Positions 1-14,569 of a DNA stretch of 58,943 nt are shown in pieces. The stretch is from Utricularia gibba (taxonomy: Eukaryota; Streptophyta; Magnoliopsida; Lamiales; Lentibulariaceae). Made by a program: the position numbers and the translations under genes. Location: positions 1 through 58,943 of the forward strand of contig NEEC01000258.1 of NCBI GenBank assembly GCA_002189035.1. Direction: 5' to 3'. Numbering within the stretch: position 1 is the stretch's first letter; each line of letters begins with the position of its first letter. The notes under the pieces are model-generated. The model had not been told where the DNA came from. It did no database searches and saw nothing but the letters and a program-made list of their open reading frames with translations.

Positions 1-32
1 ACTTACTTTATACTTGAGAAGGCGGTCTTTGG

Positions 33-345
33 GTGCACTTGGAACCGGAAAAAGATCAGCTTAGGCCTTGCCCAAAGTAAGTTGTAGCCCGGCAAAGAAA
101 GTGATGTATTTATTAACGTTCGGTTTTCGGTGTTGCCTACATGGTTTTTCAAGGAACAGCTTCTCGTTTTGTGGCGGCCAGTCTCGCTAGGAACTTGGTC
201 CGGGCCCGCGATTCTTTATGGCTCATGAGGACAAAAGGATGCAAATCGATGAATACAATGTTGCATTTGTTTAAATTGCGATATCACGTGCACCCCACAT
301 GATTTTTTCAACAACTTACTTTATACTTGAGCAGGCGGTCTTTGG
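33..345 (+). repeat. Reference monomer, family A (313 bp)
   Basis: An intact A copy. Diagnostic bases are cacttggaaccggaaaaag, atcagcttaggcc, tagcccggcaaagaaag, ttaacgttcgg, ggtgttgcc, ggaacagc, ctaggaac, cgggcccgcgattctttatgg, ggacaaaaggatgc and gatgaatacaatgttgc. Against family B it lacks the AATAAA hexamer because it reads AAGAAA. In zone 2 the A copies carry extra changes (atacaaatcaatg) absent here, so A has at least two lineages in the window. Confidence 0.85.
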
Positions 346-3300
346 GTGCACCTGGAACGGGACAAAGGTAAGGTTTGGCTTGCACCGAGAGTTAGTTGTA
401 GTCCGGCAAATAAAGTGATGTATTTATTATCGTTCGGTTTTTCGGGGGCTGCCTACATGGTTTTTCAAGGAACCGCTTCTCGTTTTGTGGCGGCCAGTCT
501 CGCTGGGAACTTGGTCCTTGACCCCGATTCTGTATGGCTCATGAGGTCAACTGGATGCAAATCGATTAAAAAAAATGATCCATTTGTTTAAATTATGATG
601 TCACGTGCACCCCACATGATTTTTTTAAAACTACTTTATACTGAGAGGCGGTCTTTGGGGCACTTGGAACCGGAAAAAGATCAGCTTAGGCCTTGGCCAA
701 AGTAAGTTGTAGCCCGGCAAAGAAAGTGATGTATTTATTAACGTTCGGTTTTCGGTGTTGCCTACATGGTTTTTCAAGGAACAGCTTCTCGTTTTGTGGC
801 GGCCAGTCTCGCTAGGAACTTGGTCCGGGCCGCGATTCTTTATGGCTCATGAGGACAAAAGGATGCAAATCGATGAAACAATGTGCATTTGTTTAAATTC
901 GATATCACGTGCACCCCACAATTTTTTCAACAACTTACTATACTTGAGAAGGCGGTCTTTGGGTGCACTTGGAACGGAAAAAGGTTTTGGCTTGTAGTTG
1001 TAGTCCGGCAAAAAAGTGATGTATTTATTATCGTTCGGTTTTCGGTTGCCTACATGGTTTTTCAAGGAACCGCTTCTCGTTTTGTGGCGGCCAGTCTCGC
1101 TGGAACTTGGTCCGCCCCGATTCTTTATGGCTCATGAGGTCAATGGATGCAAATCGATTAAAAAATGATGCATTTGTTTAAATTGATGTCACGTGCACCC
1201 CACATGATTTTTTCAACAACTTACTTTATACTTGAGAAGGCGGTCTTTGGGCACTTGGAACCGGAAAAAGATCAGCTTAGGCCTTGGCAAAGTAAGTTGT
1301 GCTGATGTTTTATTAACGTTCGGTTTTCGACATGGTTTTTCAAGGAACAGCTTCTCGTTTTGTGGCGGCCAGTCTCGCTAGTTGGTATTCTTTATGGCTC
1401 ATGAGCAAAAGGATGCAAATCGATGAATAAAATGTTGCATTTGTTTAAATTGCGATATCACGTGCACCCACATGATTTTTTCAACAACTTACTTTATACT
1501 TGAGCAGGCGGTCTTTGGGTGCACCTGGAACGGGACAAAGGTAAGTTGGCTTGCATTATTGTAGTCCGGCAAATAAAGTGATGTATTATTATCGTTCGGT
1601 TTTCGGGGGCTGCCTACATGGTTTTTCAAGGAACCGCTTCTCGTTTTGTGGCGGCCAGTCTCGCTGGGAACTTGGTCCTTGACCCCGATTCTGTATGGCT
1701 CATGAGGTCAACTGGATGCAAATCGATTAAAAAAAATGATCCATTTGTTTAAATTATGATGTCACGTGCACCCCACATGATTTTTTTCAACTTACTTTAT
1801 ACTGAGAGGCGGTCTTGGGGGGCACTTGGAACGGAAAAAGATCAGCTTAGGCTTGGCCCAAAGTAAGTTGTAGCCCGGCAAAGAAAGTGATGTATTTATT
1901 AACGTTCGGTTTTCGTGTTGCCTACATGGTTTTTCAAGGAACAGCTTCTCGTTTTGTGGCGGCCAGTCTCGCTAGGAACTTGGTCCGGGCCGCGATTCTT
2001 TATGGCTCATGAGGACAAAAGGATGCAAATCGATGAATAAATGTTGCATTTGTTTAAATTGCGATATCACGTGCACCCACATGATTTTTTCAACAACTTA
2101 CTTTATACTTGTCTTGGGCACTGGAACGGGACAAAGGTTTTGGCTTGCAAAGAAGTTAGTTGTAGTCCGGCAAATAAAGTGATGTATTTATTATCGTTCG
2201 GTTTTCGGGGGCTGCCTACATGGTTTTTCAAGGAACCGCTTCTCGTTTTGTGGCGGCCAGTCTCGCTGGGAACTTGGTCCTTGACCCCGATTCTGTATGG
2301 CTCATGAGGTCAACTGGCAAATCGATTAAAAAAAATGATATTTGTTTAAATTACGATGTCACGTGCACCCCACATGATTTTTTCAACAACTTACTTTATA
2401 CTTGAGAGGCGGTCTTCACTTGGAACCGGAAAAAGATCAGCTTAGGCCTTGGCCCAAAGTAAGTTGTAGCCCGGCAAAGAAAGTGATGTATTTATTAACG
2501 TTCGGTTTTCGGTGTGCCTACATGGTTTTTCAAGGAACAGCTTCTCGTTTTGTGGCGGCCAGTCTCGCTAGGAACTTGGTCCGGGCCCGCGATTCTTTAT
2601 GGCTCATGAGGACAAAAGGATGCAAATCGATGAATACAATGTTGCATTTTTTAAATTGCGATATCACGTGCACCCACATGATTTTTTCAACAACTTACTT
2701 TATACTTGAGAGGCGGTCTTTGGGTGCACCTGGAACGGGACAAAGGTAAGGTTTGGCTTGCCGAGAGTTAGTTGTAGTCCGGCAAAAAAGTGATGTATTT
2801 ATTATCGTTCGTTTTCGGGGCTGCCTACATGGTTTTTCAAGGAACCGGTTTTGTGGCGGCCAGTCTCGCTGGGAACTTGGTCCTTGACCCGATTCTGTAT
2901 GGCTCATGAGGTCAACTGGATGCAAATCGATTAAAAAAAATGATTTTGTTTAAATTTGTCACGTGCACCCCACATGATTTTTTATTACTTTATACTTCTT
3001 TTGGAACCGGAAAAAGGTCAGCTTAGGCTTGAAAGTAAGTTGTAGCCCGGCAAAGAAAGTGATGTATTTATTAACGTTCGGTTTTCGGTGTTGCCTACAT
3101 GGTTTTTCAAGGAACAGCTTCTCGTTTTGTGGCGGCCAGTCTCGCTAGGAACTTGGTCGCCCCGATTCTTTATGGCTCATGAGGTCAAAGGATGCAAATC
3201 GATGAAGTTGCATTTGTTTAAATTGCGATATCACGTGCACCCACATGATTTTTTCAACAACTTACTTTATACTTGAGGAGGCGGTCTTTGGGGCACTTGG

Positions 3301-3412
3301 AACGGAAAAAGATTTAGGCTTGCGTAAGTTGTAGCCCGGCAAATAAAGTGATGTATTTATTAACGTTCGGTTTTCCCTACATGGTTTTTCAAGGAACCGC
3401 TTCTCGTTTTGT

Positions 3413-5047
3413 GGCGGCCAGTCTCGCTGGGAACTTGGTCTTCTTTATGGCTCATGAGGGGATGCAAATCGATCCATTTGTTTAAATTGCGATATCACGT
3501 GCACCCCACATGATTTTTTCAACAACTTACTTTATACTTGAGAGGCGGTCTTGGGCACTTCTTGCAACCGGCAAAAAGTGATGTACGTTCGGTTTTCTGG
3601 TTTTTCAAGGAACGCTTCTCGTTTTGTGGCGGCCAGTCTCGCTGGGAACTTGGTCCCCCGATTCTTATGGCTCATGAGGTCAACTGGATGCAAATCGATG
3701 CATTTGTTTAAATTATATGTCACGTGCACCCCACATGATTTTTTCACTTACTTTATACTTGAGAGGCGGTCTTGGGGGCACTTTAGGGCTTGGTTGTAGC
3801 CGGCAAATAAAGTGATGTATTTATTATCGTTCGGTTTTCGGGGTGCCTACATGGTTTTTCAAGGTTCTCGTTTTGTGGCGGCCAGTCTCGCTGGGAACTT
3901 GGTACCCCGATTCTGTATGGCTCATGAGGTCAACTGGATGCAAATCGATTAAAAAAAATGATGCATTTGTTGTCACGTGCACCCACATGATTTTTTCAAC
4001 AACTTACTTTATACTTGAGAAGGCGGTCTTTGGGCACTTGGAACCGGAAAAAAGGCTTAGAAAGTAAGTTGTAGCCCGGCAAAAAAGTGATGTATTTATT
4101 AACGTTCGGTTTTCGGGTGCCTACATGGTTTTTCAAGGAACAGCTTCTCGTTTTGTGGCGGCCAGTCTCGCTGGAACTTGGTCCGCCCGCGATTCTTATG
4201 GCTCATGAGGTCAAAGGATGCAAATCGATCAATGATGCATTTGTTTAAATTGGATATCACGTGCACCCCACATGATTTTTTCAACAACTTACTTTATACT
4301 TGAGAAGGCGGTCTTTGGGTGCACTTGGAACCGGAAAAGGCTTAGGCTTGGAAAGTAAGTTGTAGCCGGCAAAGAAAGTGATGTATTGTTCGGTTTTCGG
4401 TGCCTACATGGTTTTTAGGAACCGCTTCTCGTTTTGTGGCGGCCAGTCTCGCTGGGAACATTCTGGAGAACTGGATGCAAATCGATCCATTTGTTTAAGA
4501 TTCACGTGCACCCCACATGATTTTTTAAAACAGAGTCTTGGGCACTTGGATCAGCTTTTGTAAGTTGTAGGGCAAAAAAGTGATGTATGGTTTTCCCTAC
4601 ATGGTTTTTCAAGGAACAGCTTCTCGTTTTGTGGCGGCCAGTCAGGAACTTGGTTTCTCATGAGGACAAAGGATGCAAATCGACAATGTTGCATTTGTTT
4701 AAATTGCGATGCTGATTTTTTCAACAACTTACTTTATACTTGAGGGCGGTCTTTACTTTTTAACAAAGAAAGTGATGTATTTATTAACGTTCGGTACATG
4801 GTTTTTCAAGGAACAGCTTCTCGTTTTGGCGGCCAGTCTCGCTAGGAACTTGATTCTTTATGGTGCAAATCCAATGTTGCATTTGTTTAAATTGCGATAT
4901 CACGTGCACCCCACATGATTTTTTCAACAACTTACTTTATACTTGTCCACTGGAATTTTGGCTTTTAGTTGTAAAATAAAGTGATGTATTTATTATCGTT
5001 CGGTTTTGCCTACATGGTTTTTCAAGGAACCGCTTCTCGTTTTGTGG
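3413..5047 (+). repeat. Cluster of shortened A/B monomers
   Basis: Core-to-core spacing falls to about 215, 249, 281, 280, 195, 197 and 217 bp. Conserved blocks remain while the segment between ggcggtctt and the AAAGTGATG block is largely missing. Near 4740-4800 almost the whole leader is gone. Intact copies stand further along the same zone, so the shortening is local. Confidence 0.75.
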
Positions 5048-7408
5048 CGGCCAGTCTCGCTGGGAACTTGGTCCTTGACCCCGATTCTGTATGGCTCATG
5101 AGGTCAACTGGATGCAAATCGATTAAAAAAATGATGCATTTGTTTAAATTGATGTCACGTGCACCCCACATGATTTTTTAACAACTACTTTATACTGAGG
5201 AGGCGGTCTTACTTGGAACCGGAAAAAGGTCAGCTTAGGCCTTGGCCCAAAGTAAGTTGTAGCCGGCAAAAAGTGATGTATTTATTATCGTTCGGTTTCG
5301 GTGCCTACATGGTTTTTCAAGGAACGCTTCTCGTTTTGTGGCGGCCAGTCTCGCTGGGAACTTGGTCCTTGGATTCTGTATGGCTCATGAGGTCAACTGG
5401 ATGCAAATCGATTAAAAAAAATGATGCATTTGTTTAAATTGTCACGTGCACCCCACATGATTTTTTCAACTTACTTTATACTTGAGAAGGCGGTCTTGGG
5501 CACTGGAACCGGAAAAAGGTCAGCTTAGGCCTTGGCCCAAAGTAAGTTGTAGCCCGGCAAAGAAAGTGATGTATTTATTAACGTTCGGTTTTCGGGTTGC
5601 CTACATGGTTTTCAAGGAACAGCTTCTCGTTTTGTGGCGGCCAGTCTCGCTAGGAACTTGATTCTTTATGGCTCATGAGGACAAAGGATGCAAATCGATG
5701 TGTTGCATTTGTTTAAATTGGATATCACGTGCACCCACATGATTTTTTCAAAACTTACTTTATACTTGAGTCTTTGGTGCACTTGGAACTTTAGGCTTTA
5801 AGTTGTAGCCCGGCAAAAAAGTGATGTATTTATTAACGTTCGGTTTTCGGGTTGCCTACATGGTTTTTCAAGGAACCGCTTCTCGTTTTGTGGCGGCCAG
5901 TCTCGCTGGAACTTGGTCATTCTTTATGGCTCATGAGGAGGATGCAAATCGACAATGGCATTTGTTTAAATTATGTCACGTGCACCTGATTTTTTCAACA
6001 ACTTACTTATACTTGAGTCTTTGGGGCACTTGGAACGGAAAAAGTCAGCTTAGGCTTGAAAGTAAGTTGTAGCCCGGCAAAAAAGTGATGTATTTATTAA
6101 CGTTCGGTTTTCGGGTTGCCTACATGGTTTTTCAAGTTCTCGTTTTGTGGCGGCCAGTCTCGCTGGAACTTGGTATTCTTTATGGCTCATGAGGTGGATG
6201 CAAATCGATGAAAAAAATGTTGCATTTGTTTAAATTGCGATATCACGTGCACCCCACATGATTTTTCAACAACTTACTTTATACTTGAGAAGGCGGTCTT
6301 TGGGTGCACTTGTTTTGGCTTGGCAAAGTAAGTTGTAGCCCGGCAAAGAAAGTGATGTATTTATTAACGTTCGGTTTTCGGGTTGCCTACATGGTTTTTC
6401 AAGGAACAGCTTCTCGTTTTGTGGCGGCCAGTCTCGCTGGAACTTGGTCCCCCCGATTCTTTATGGCTCATGAGGTCAAAGGATGCAAATCGATGAAAAA
6501 ATGTTGCATTTGTTTAAATTGCGATATCACGTGCACCCCACATGATTTTTTCAACAACTTACTTTATACTGAGGGCGGTCTTTGGGGCACTGGAACCGGA
6601 AAAAGGTAGCTTAGGCTTGCCCAAAGTAAGTTGTAGCCCGGCAAAGAAAGTGATGTATTTATTAAGTTCGTTTTCGGGCCTACATGGTTTTTCAAGGAAC
6701 GCTTCTCGTTTTGTGGCGCCAGTCTCGCTGGAACTTGGTCCCCCCGATTCTTTATGGCTCATGAGGGATGCAAATCGATTAAAAAAATGATGCATTTGTT
6801 TAAATTGCGATATCACGTGCACCCCACATGATTTTTTCAACAACTTACTTTATACTTGAGAAGGCGGTCTTTGGGTGCACTTGGAACTGGCCTTGCCAAA
6901 GTAAGTTGTAGCCCGGCAAAGAAAGTGATGTATTTATTACGTTCGGTTTTCGGTGTTGCCTACATGGTTTTTCAAGGAACAGCTTCTCGTTTTGTGGCGG
7001 CCAGTCTCGCTGGAACTTGGTCCGGATTCTTTATGGCTCATGAGGACAAGGATGCAAATCGATGAATACAATGTTGCATTTGTTTAAATTGCGATATCAC
7101 GTGCACCCCACATGATTTTTTCAACAACTTACTTTATACTTGAGCAGGCGGTCTTTGGGTGCACCTGGAACGGGACAAAGGTAAGGTTTGGCTTGCACCG
7201 AGAGTTAGTTGTAGCCGGCAAATAAAGTGATGTATTTATTATCGTTCGGTTTTCGGGGGCTGCCTACATGGTTTTTCAAGGAACCGCTTCTCGTTTTGTG
7301 GCGGCCAGTCTCGCTGGGAACTTGGTCCTTGACCCCGATTCTGTATGGCTCATGAGGTCAACTGGATGCAAATCGATTAAAAAAAATGATGCATTTGTTT
7401 AAATTACG

Positions 7409-7890
7409 ATGTCACGTGCACCCCACATGATGAGGAGGCGGTCTTCACTTGGTTTAACTGATGTATTTATCAACATGGTTTTTCAAGGAACAGCTTCTCG
7501 TTTTGTGGCGGCCAGTCTCGCCTTATTCATGGCTCATGAGGGATGCAAATCGCCCACGTGCACCCCACATGATTTGAGAAACTTGGAATCAAAGTTGTTG
7601 ATGTATTTATTAACGTTCGGTTTTCGGGCCTACATGGTTTTTCAAGGAACAGCTTCTCGTTTTGTGGCGGCCAGTCTCGCTAAACTTGGTTTCTTTATGG
7701 CTCATGAGGACAGGATGCAAATCGATTTGCATTTGTTTAACCACGTGCACCCCACATGATTTTTTCAACAACTTACTTTATACTTGAGCAGGCAGTCTTT
7801 AGTTGTAGTCCGGCAAATAAAGTGATGTATTTATTATCGTTCGGTTTTGCCTACATGGTTTTTCAAGGAACCGCTTCTCGTTTTGGCGGC
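7409..7890 (+). repeat. Cluster of strongly shortened monomers
   Basis: Two successive core-to-core distances are about 198 and 153 bp, half a monomer or less. Around 7433-7470 the region from CACATGAT to the central T-tract block is condensed to a few short pieces. The flanking monomer at about 7160-7410 is intact B. Confidence 0.75.
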
Positions 7891-9200
7891 CAGTCTCGCT
7901 GGGAACTTGACCCGATTCTGTATGGCTCATGAGGTCAACTGGATGCAAATCGATTAAAAAAAATGATGCATTTGTTTAAATTACGATGTCACGTGCACCC
8001 CACATGATTTTTTAACAACTACTTTATACTGAGGAGGCGGTCTTTGGGGGCACTTGGAACCGGAAAAATCAGCTTAGGCCTTGGCCCAAAGTAAGTTGTA
8101 GCCGGCAAAGAAAGTGATGTATTTATTAACGTTCGGTTTTCGGTGTGCCTACATGGTTTTTCAAGGAACAGCTTCTCGTTTTGTGGCGGCCAGTCTCGCT
8201 AGGAACTTGGTCTTCTTTATGGCTCATGAGGACAAAAGGATGCAAATCGCCATTTGTTTAAATTGCGATATCACGTGCACCCCACATGATTTTTTCAACA
8301 ACTTACTTTATACTTGAGCAGGCGGTCTTACCTTTTGGCTTGCCCGGTGATGTATTTATTATCGTTCGGTTTTCGGGGTGCCTACATGGTTTTTCAAGGA
8401 ACCGCTTCTCGTTTTGTGGCGGCCAGTCTCGCTGGAACTTGGTCCTTGACCCGATTCTGTATGGCTCATGAGGTCAACTGGATGCAAATCGATTAAAAAA
8501 ATGATGCATTTGTTTAAATTACGATGTCACGTGCACCCACATGATTTTTTCAACTACTTTATACTGAGAGGCGGTCTTTTGGAACCGGAAAAACTTAGGC
8601 AAAGTAAGTTGTAGCCCGGCAAAGAAAGTGATGTATTTATTAACGTTCGGTTTTCGGTGCCTACATGGTTTTCAAGGAACAGCTTCTCGTTTTGTGGCGG
8701 CCAGTCTCGCTAACTTGGTCACCCCGATTCTTATGGCTCATGAGGTCAACTGGATGCAAATCGATCATTTGTTTAAATTACGATGTCACGTGCACCCCAT
8801 GATTTTTTAACAACTACTTTATACTGAGAGGCGGTCACTTGGAACGGAAAAAGCTTAGGCTTGGCCCAAAGTAAGTTGTAGCCCGGCAAAGAAAGTGATG
8901 TATTTATTAACGTTCGGTTTTCGGGTTGCCTACATGGTTTTTCAAGGAACAGCTTCTCGTTTTGTGGCGGCTCTCGCTAACTTGGTCATTCTTTATGGCT
9001 CATGAGGACAAAGGATGCAAATCGATCCATTTGTTTAAATTGCGATCACGTGCACCCCACATGATTTTTTCAACAACTTACTTTATACTTGAGAAGGCGG
9101 TCTTTGGGTGGAACTTTAGGCTTGCTTGTTGATGTATTTATTAACGTTCGGTTTTCGGGTTGCCTACATGGTTTTTCAAGGAACAGCTTCTCGTTTTGTG

Positions 9201-9789
9201 GCGGCCAGTCTCGCTGAACTTGGTCTGATTCTTTATGGCTCATGAGGGATGCAAATCGACCATTTGTTTAAATTGCGATATCACGTGCACCCCACATGAT
9301 TTTTTCAACAACTTACTTTATACTTGAGGAGGCGACTTGGAACCAGCTTAAAAGTAAGTTGTAGCCCGGCAAAGAAAGTGATGTATTTATTAACGTTCGG
9401 TTTTCGGGTTGCCTACATGGTTTTTCAAGGAACAAGTCTCGCTAGGAACTTGATTCTTATGGCTCATGAGGGGATGCAAATCGATGGCATTTGTTTAAAT
9501 TATATCACGTGCACCCCACATGATTTTTTCAACAACTTACTTTATACTTGTCTTTGGTGCACTGGAACCTTTAGTTGTAGGGCAAAAAGTGATGTATTTA
9601 TTGTTCGGTTTTCACATGGTTTTTCAAGGAACCGCTTCTCGTTTTGTGGCGGCCAGTCTCGCTGGGAACTTGGTCCCCCGATTCTTATGGCTCATGAGGT
9701 CAACTGGATGCAAATCGATTACCATTTGTTTAAATTACGATGTCACGTGCACCCCACATGATTTTTTCAACAACTTACTTTATACTTGA
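9201..9789 (+). repeat. Shortened monomers, one lacking the core block
   Basis: The copy near 9420-9460 reads ggaacaagtctcgct. It has lost CTTCTCGTTTTGTGGCGGCC, which nearly all other copies keep. The next copy has only ttgttcgg in place of the usual ttattaacgttcgg. Spacing of the cores here is about 210-250 bp. Confidence 0.7.
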
Positions 9790-10329
9790 CGGTCTTGCAC
9801 TTGTTTAAAAGTAAGTTGTAGCCGGCAAATAAAGTGATGTATTTATTATCGTTCGGTTTTCGTGCCTACATGGTTTTTCAAGGAACCGCTTCTCGTTTTG
9901 TGGCGGCCAGTCTCGCTGGGAACTTGGTCCCCGATTCTTATGGCTCATGAGGTCAACTGGATGCAAATCGATTAAAAAAATGATGCATTTGTTTAAATTG
10001 ATGTCACGTGCACCCCACATGATTTTTTCTACTTTATACTGAGGAGCGGTCTTGGGGCACTTGGAACCGGAAAAAGATCAGCTTAGGCCTTGGCCCAAAG
10101 TAAGTTGTAGCCCGGCAAAGAAAGTGATGTATTTATTAACGTTCGGTTTTCGGTGTTGCCTACATGGTTTTTCAAGGAACAGCTTCTCGTTTTTGGCGGC
10201 CAGTCTCGCTAGGAACTTGGTCCGATTCTTTATGGCTCATGAGGACAAAAGGATGCAAATCGATGAATACAATGTTGCATTTGTTTAAATTGCGATATCA
10301 CGTGCACCCCACATGATTTTTTCAACAAC

Positions 10330-10760
10330 TTACTTTATACTTGAGCTCTTTGGGTGCACCTGGAACGGGACCTTGGAGAGTTAGTTGTAAAATAAAGTGA
10401 TGTATTTATTATCGTTCGGTTTTGCCTACATGGTTTTTCAAGGAACAGTCTCGCTGGGAACTTAATTCTGTATGGCTCATGAGGTCAAGGATGCAAATCG
10501 ATCATTTGTTTACCACCCACATGATTTGAGAACTTGGAACCGGAAAAAGCAGCTTAGAAGTAAGTTGTAGCCCGGCAAAAAGTGATGTATTTATTAACGT
10601 TCGGTTTTCGGGTTGCCTACATGGTTTTTCAAGGAACAGCTTCTCGTTTGTGGCGGCCAGTCTCGCTGGAACTTGGTCCCCCGATTCTTGGCTCATGAGG
10701 TCAAGGATGCAAATCGATCATTTGTTTAAATCACGTGCACCCCACATGATTTTTTCAACT
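10330..10760 (+). repeat. Shortened monomers with core deletion and lost CACGTG
   Basis: Near 10440-10460 the text reads ggaacagtctcgctggg, without the core block. Near 10505-10530 it reads ttaccacccacatgatttgag, which lacks CACGTG and the TTTATACTTG block. These are among the few places in zone 1 where normally invariant blocks are missing. Confidence 0.7.
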
Positions 10761-13700
10761 TACTTTATACTGAGAGGCGGTCCACTTGGAATTTAGGCTT
10801 GTAAGTTGTAGTCCGGCAAATAAAGTGATGTATTTATTATCGTTCGTTTTGCCTACATGGTTTTTCAAGGAACCGCTTCTCGTTTTGTGGCGGCCAGTCT
10901 CGCTGGGAACTTGGTCCTTGGATTCTCTCATGAGGTCAACTGGATGCAAATCGATTTGATGCATTTGTTTAAATTATGATGTCACGTGCACCCCACATGA
11001 TTTTTTAACAACTACTTTATACTGAGGAGGCGGTCTTGGGGGCACTTGGAACGGAAAAAGATCAGCTTAGGCCTTGGCCCAAAGTAAGTTGTAGCCCGGC
11101 AAAGAAAGTGATGTATTTTAACGTTCGGTTTTCGGTGCCTACATGGTTTTTCAAGGAACAGCTTCTCGTTTTGTGGCGGCCAGTCTCGCTGGAACTTGGT
11201 CCCCCGCGATTCTTTATGGCTCATGAGGACAAAAGGATGCAAATCGATGAATTTGCATTTGTTTAAATTGCGATATCACGTGCACCCCACATGATTTTTT
11301 CAACAACTTACTTTATACTTGAGAGGCGGTCTTTGGGGGCACTGGAACGGGAAAAGGCAAAGTAGTTGTAGCCGGCAAATAAAGTGATGTATTTATTATC
11401 GTTCGGTTTTCGGGGTGCCTACATGGTTTTTCAAGGAGCTTCTCGTTTTGTGGCGGCCAGTCTCGCTGGGAACTTGGTCCTTGACCCCGATTCTGTATGG
11501 CTCATGAGGTCAACTGGATGCAAATCGATTAAAAAAAATGATGCATTTGTTTAAATTACGATGTCACGTGCACCCCACATGATTTTTTCAACATACTTTA
11601 TACTGAGAGGCGGTCTTGGGCACTTGGAACCGGAAAAAGATCAGCTTAGGCCTTGGCCCAAAGTAAGTTGTAGCCCGGCAAAGAAAGTGATGTATTTATT
11701 AACGTTCGGTTTTCGGGTTGCCTACATGGTTTTTCAAGGAACAGCTTCTCGTTTTGGCGGCCAGTCTCGCTAGGAACTTGGTGGCTATGGCTCATGAGGA
11801 CAAAAGGATGCAAATCGATCATTTGTTTAAATTACACGTGCACCCCACATGATTTTTTTAACAACTACTTTATACTGAGAGGCGGTCTTGGGGGCACTTG
11901 GAACGGAAAAAGGTTTAGAAAGTAAGTTGTAGTCCGGCAAATAAAGTGATGTATTTATTATCGTTCGGTTTTCGGGGGCTGCCTACATGGTTTTTCAAGG
12001 AACCGCTTCTCGTTTTGTGGCGGCCAGTCTCGCTGGGAACTTGGTCCTTGACCCCGATTCTGTATGGCTCATGAGGTCAACTGGATGCAAATCGATTAAA
12101 AAAAATGATGCATTTGTTTAAATTATGATGTCACGTGCACCCCACATGATTTTTTAACAACATACTTTATACTGAGGAGGCGGTCTTGGGGGCACTTGGA
12201 ACCGGAAAAAGATCAGCTTAGGCCTTGGCCCAAAGTAAGTTGTAGCCCGGCAAAAAGTGATGTATTTATTAACGTTCGGTTTTCGGTGTTGCCTACATGG
12301 TTTTTCAAGGAACAGCTTCTCGTTTTGTGGCGGCCAGTTCGCTAGGAACTTGGTCCGGGCCCGCGATTCTTTATGGCTCATGAGGACAAAAGGATGCAAA
12401 TCGATGAATACAATGTTGCATTTGTTTAAATTGCGATATCACGTGCACCCCACATGATTTTTTCAACAACTTACTTTATACTTGAGCAGGCGGTCTTTGC
12501 ACTGGAACGGACAAAGGTAAGTTTGGCTTGCAAGTTAGTTGTAGTCCAAATAAAGTGATGTATTTATTATCGTTCGGTTTTCGGGGTGCCTACATGGTTT
12601 TTCAAGGCTTCTCGTTTTGTGGCGGCCAGTCTCGCTGGGAACTTGGTCCTTGAGATTCTGTATGGCTCATGAGGTCAACTGGATGCAAATCGATTAAAAA
12701 AAATGATGCATTTGTTTAAATTATATGTCACGTGCACCCCACATGATTTTTTCAACTACTTTATACTTGAGAAGGCGGTCTTTGGGTGCACTTGGAACCG
12801 GAAAAAGATCAGCTTAGGCTTGAAAGTAAGTTGTAGCCGGCAAGAAAGTGATGTATTTATTACGTTCGGTTTTCGGTTGCCTACATGGTTTTTCAAGGAA
12901 CAGCTTCTCGTTTTGTGGCGGCCAGTCTCGCTGGAACTTGGTCATGGCTCATGAGGACAAAAGGATGCAAATCGATCAATGTTGCATTTGTTTAAATTGC
13001 GATTCACGTGCACCCCACATGATTTTTCAACAACTTACTTTATACTTGAGCAGGCGGTCACTGGATCTTGCTCGGCAAATAAAGTGATGTATTTATTATC
13101 GTTCGGTTTTCGGGGGCTGCCTACATGGTTTTTCAAGGAACGCTTCTCGTTTTGTGGCGGCCAGTCTCGCTGGAACTTGGTCCTTGACCCCGATTCTGTA
13201 TGGCTCATGAGGTCAACTGGATGCAAATCGATTAAAAAAAATGATGCATTTGTTTAAATTACGATGTCACGTGCACCCCACATGATTTTTTTAACAACAT
13301 ACTTTATACATGAGGAGGCGGTCTTGGGGGCACTTGGAACCGGAAAAAGATCAGCTTAGGCTTGGCCCAAAGTAAGTTGTAGCCCGGCAAAGAAAGTGAT
13401 GTATTTATTAACGTTCGGTTTTCGGTGTTGCCTACATGGTTTTTCAAGGAACAGCTTCTCGTTTTGTGGCGGCCAGTCTCGCTGGAACTTGGTCCCCGCG
13501 ATTCTTTATGGCTCATGAGGTCAACTGGATGCAAATCGATGCATTTGTTTAAATTGATGTCACGTGCACCCACATGATTTTTTCAACAACTTACTTTATA
13601 CTGAGAGGCGGTCTTAGGAACGGAAAAAGGTTTAGGCTTGGCCCAAAGTAAGTTGTAGCCGGCAAAAAATGATGTACGTTCGGTTTTCGTGCCTACATGG

Positions 13701-14569
13701 TTTTTCAAGGAACCGCTTCTCGTTTTGTGGCGGCCAGTCTCGCTAACTTGGTCCTTGACCCGATTCTATGGCTCATGAGGTCAACTGGATGCAAATCGAT
13801 TACATTTGTTTAAATTACGATGTCACGTGCACCCCACATGATTTTTTTAACAACTACTTTATACTTGAGAGGCGGTCTTGGGGGCACTTGGAACCGGAAA
13901 AAGATCAGCTTAGGCCTTGCCCAAAGTAAGTTGTAGCCCGGCAAAGAAGTGATGTATTTATTAACGTTCGGTTTTCGGGTTGCCTACATGGTTTTTCAAG
14001 GAACAGCTTCTCGTTTTGTGGCGGCCAGTCTCGCTGGAACTTGGTCCGGATTCTTATGGCTCATGAGGTCAACTGGATGCAAATCGATTGCATTTGTTTA
14101 CACGTGCACCCCACATGATTTTTTTGGAGCGGTCTTTGGGGCACTTGGAACCGGAAAAAGATCAGCTTAGGCCTTGGCCCAAAGTAAGTTGTAGCCCGGC
14201 AAAGAAGTGATGTATTTATTACGTTCGGTTTTCGGTGCCTACATGTTTTTCTTCTCGTTTTGTGGCGGCCAGTCTCGCTAGGAACTTGGTCGGGCCCGCG
14301 ATTCTTTATGGCTCATGAGGACAAAAGGATGCAAATCGATGAATACAATGTTGCATTTGTTTAAATTGCGATATCACGTGCACCCCACATGATTTTTTCA
14401 ACAACTTACTTTATACTTGAGCAGGCGGTCTTTGGGTGCACCTGGAACGGGACAAAGGTCTTGCCGAGAGTTAGTTGTAGTCCGGCAAATAAAGTGATGT
14501 ATTTATTATCGTTCGGTTTTCGGGGGCTGCCTACATGGTTTTTCAAGGAACCGCTTCTCGTTTTGTGGC

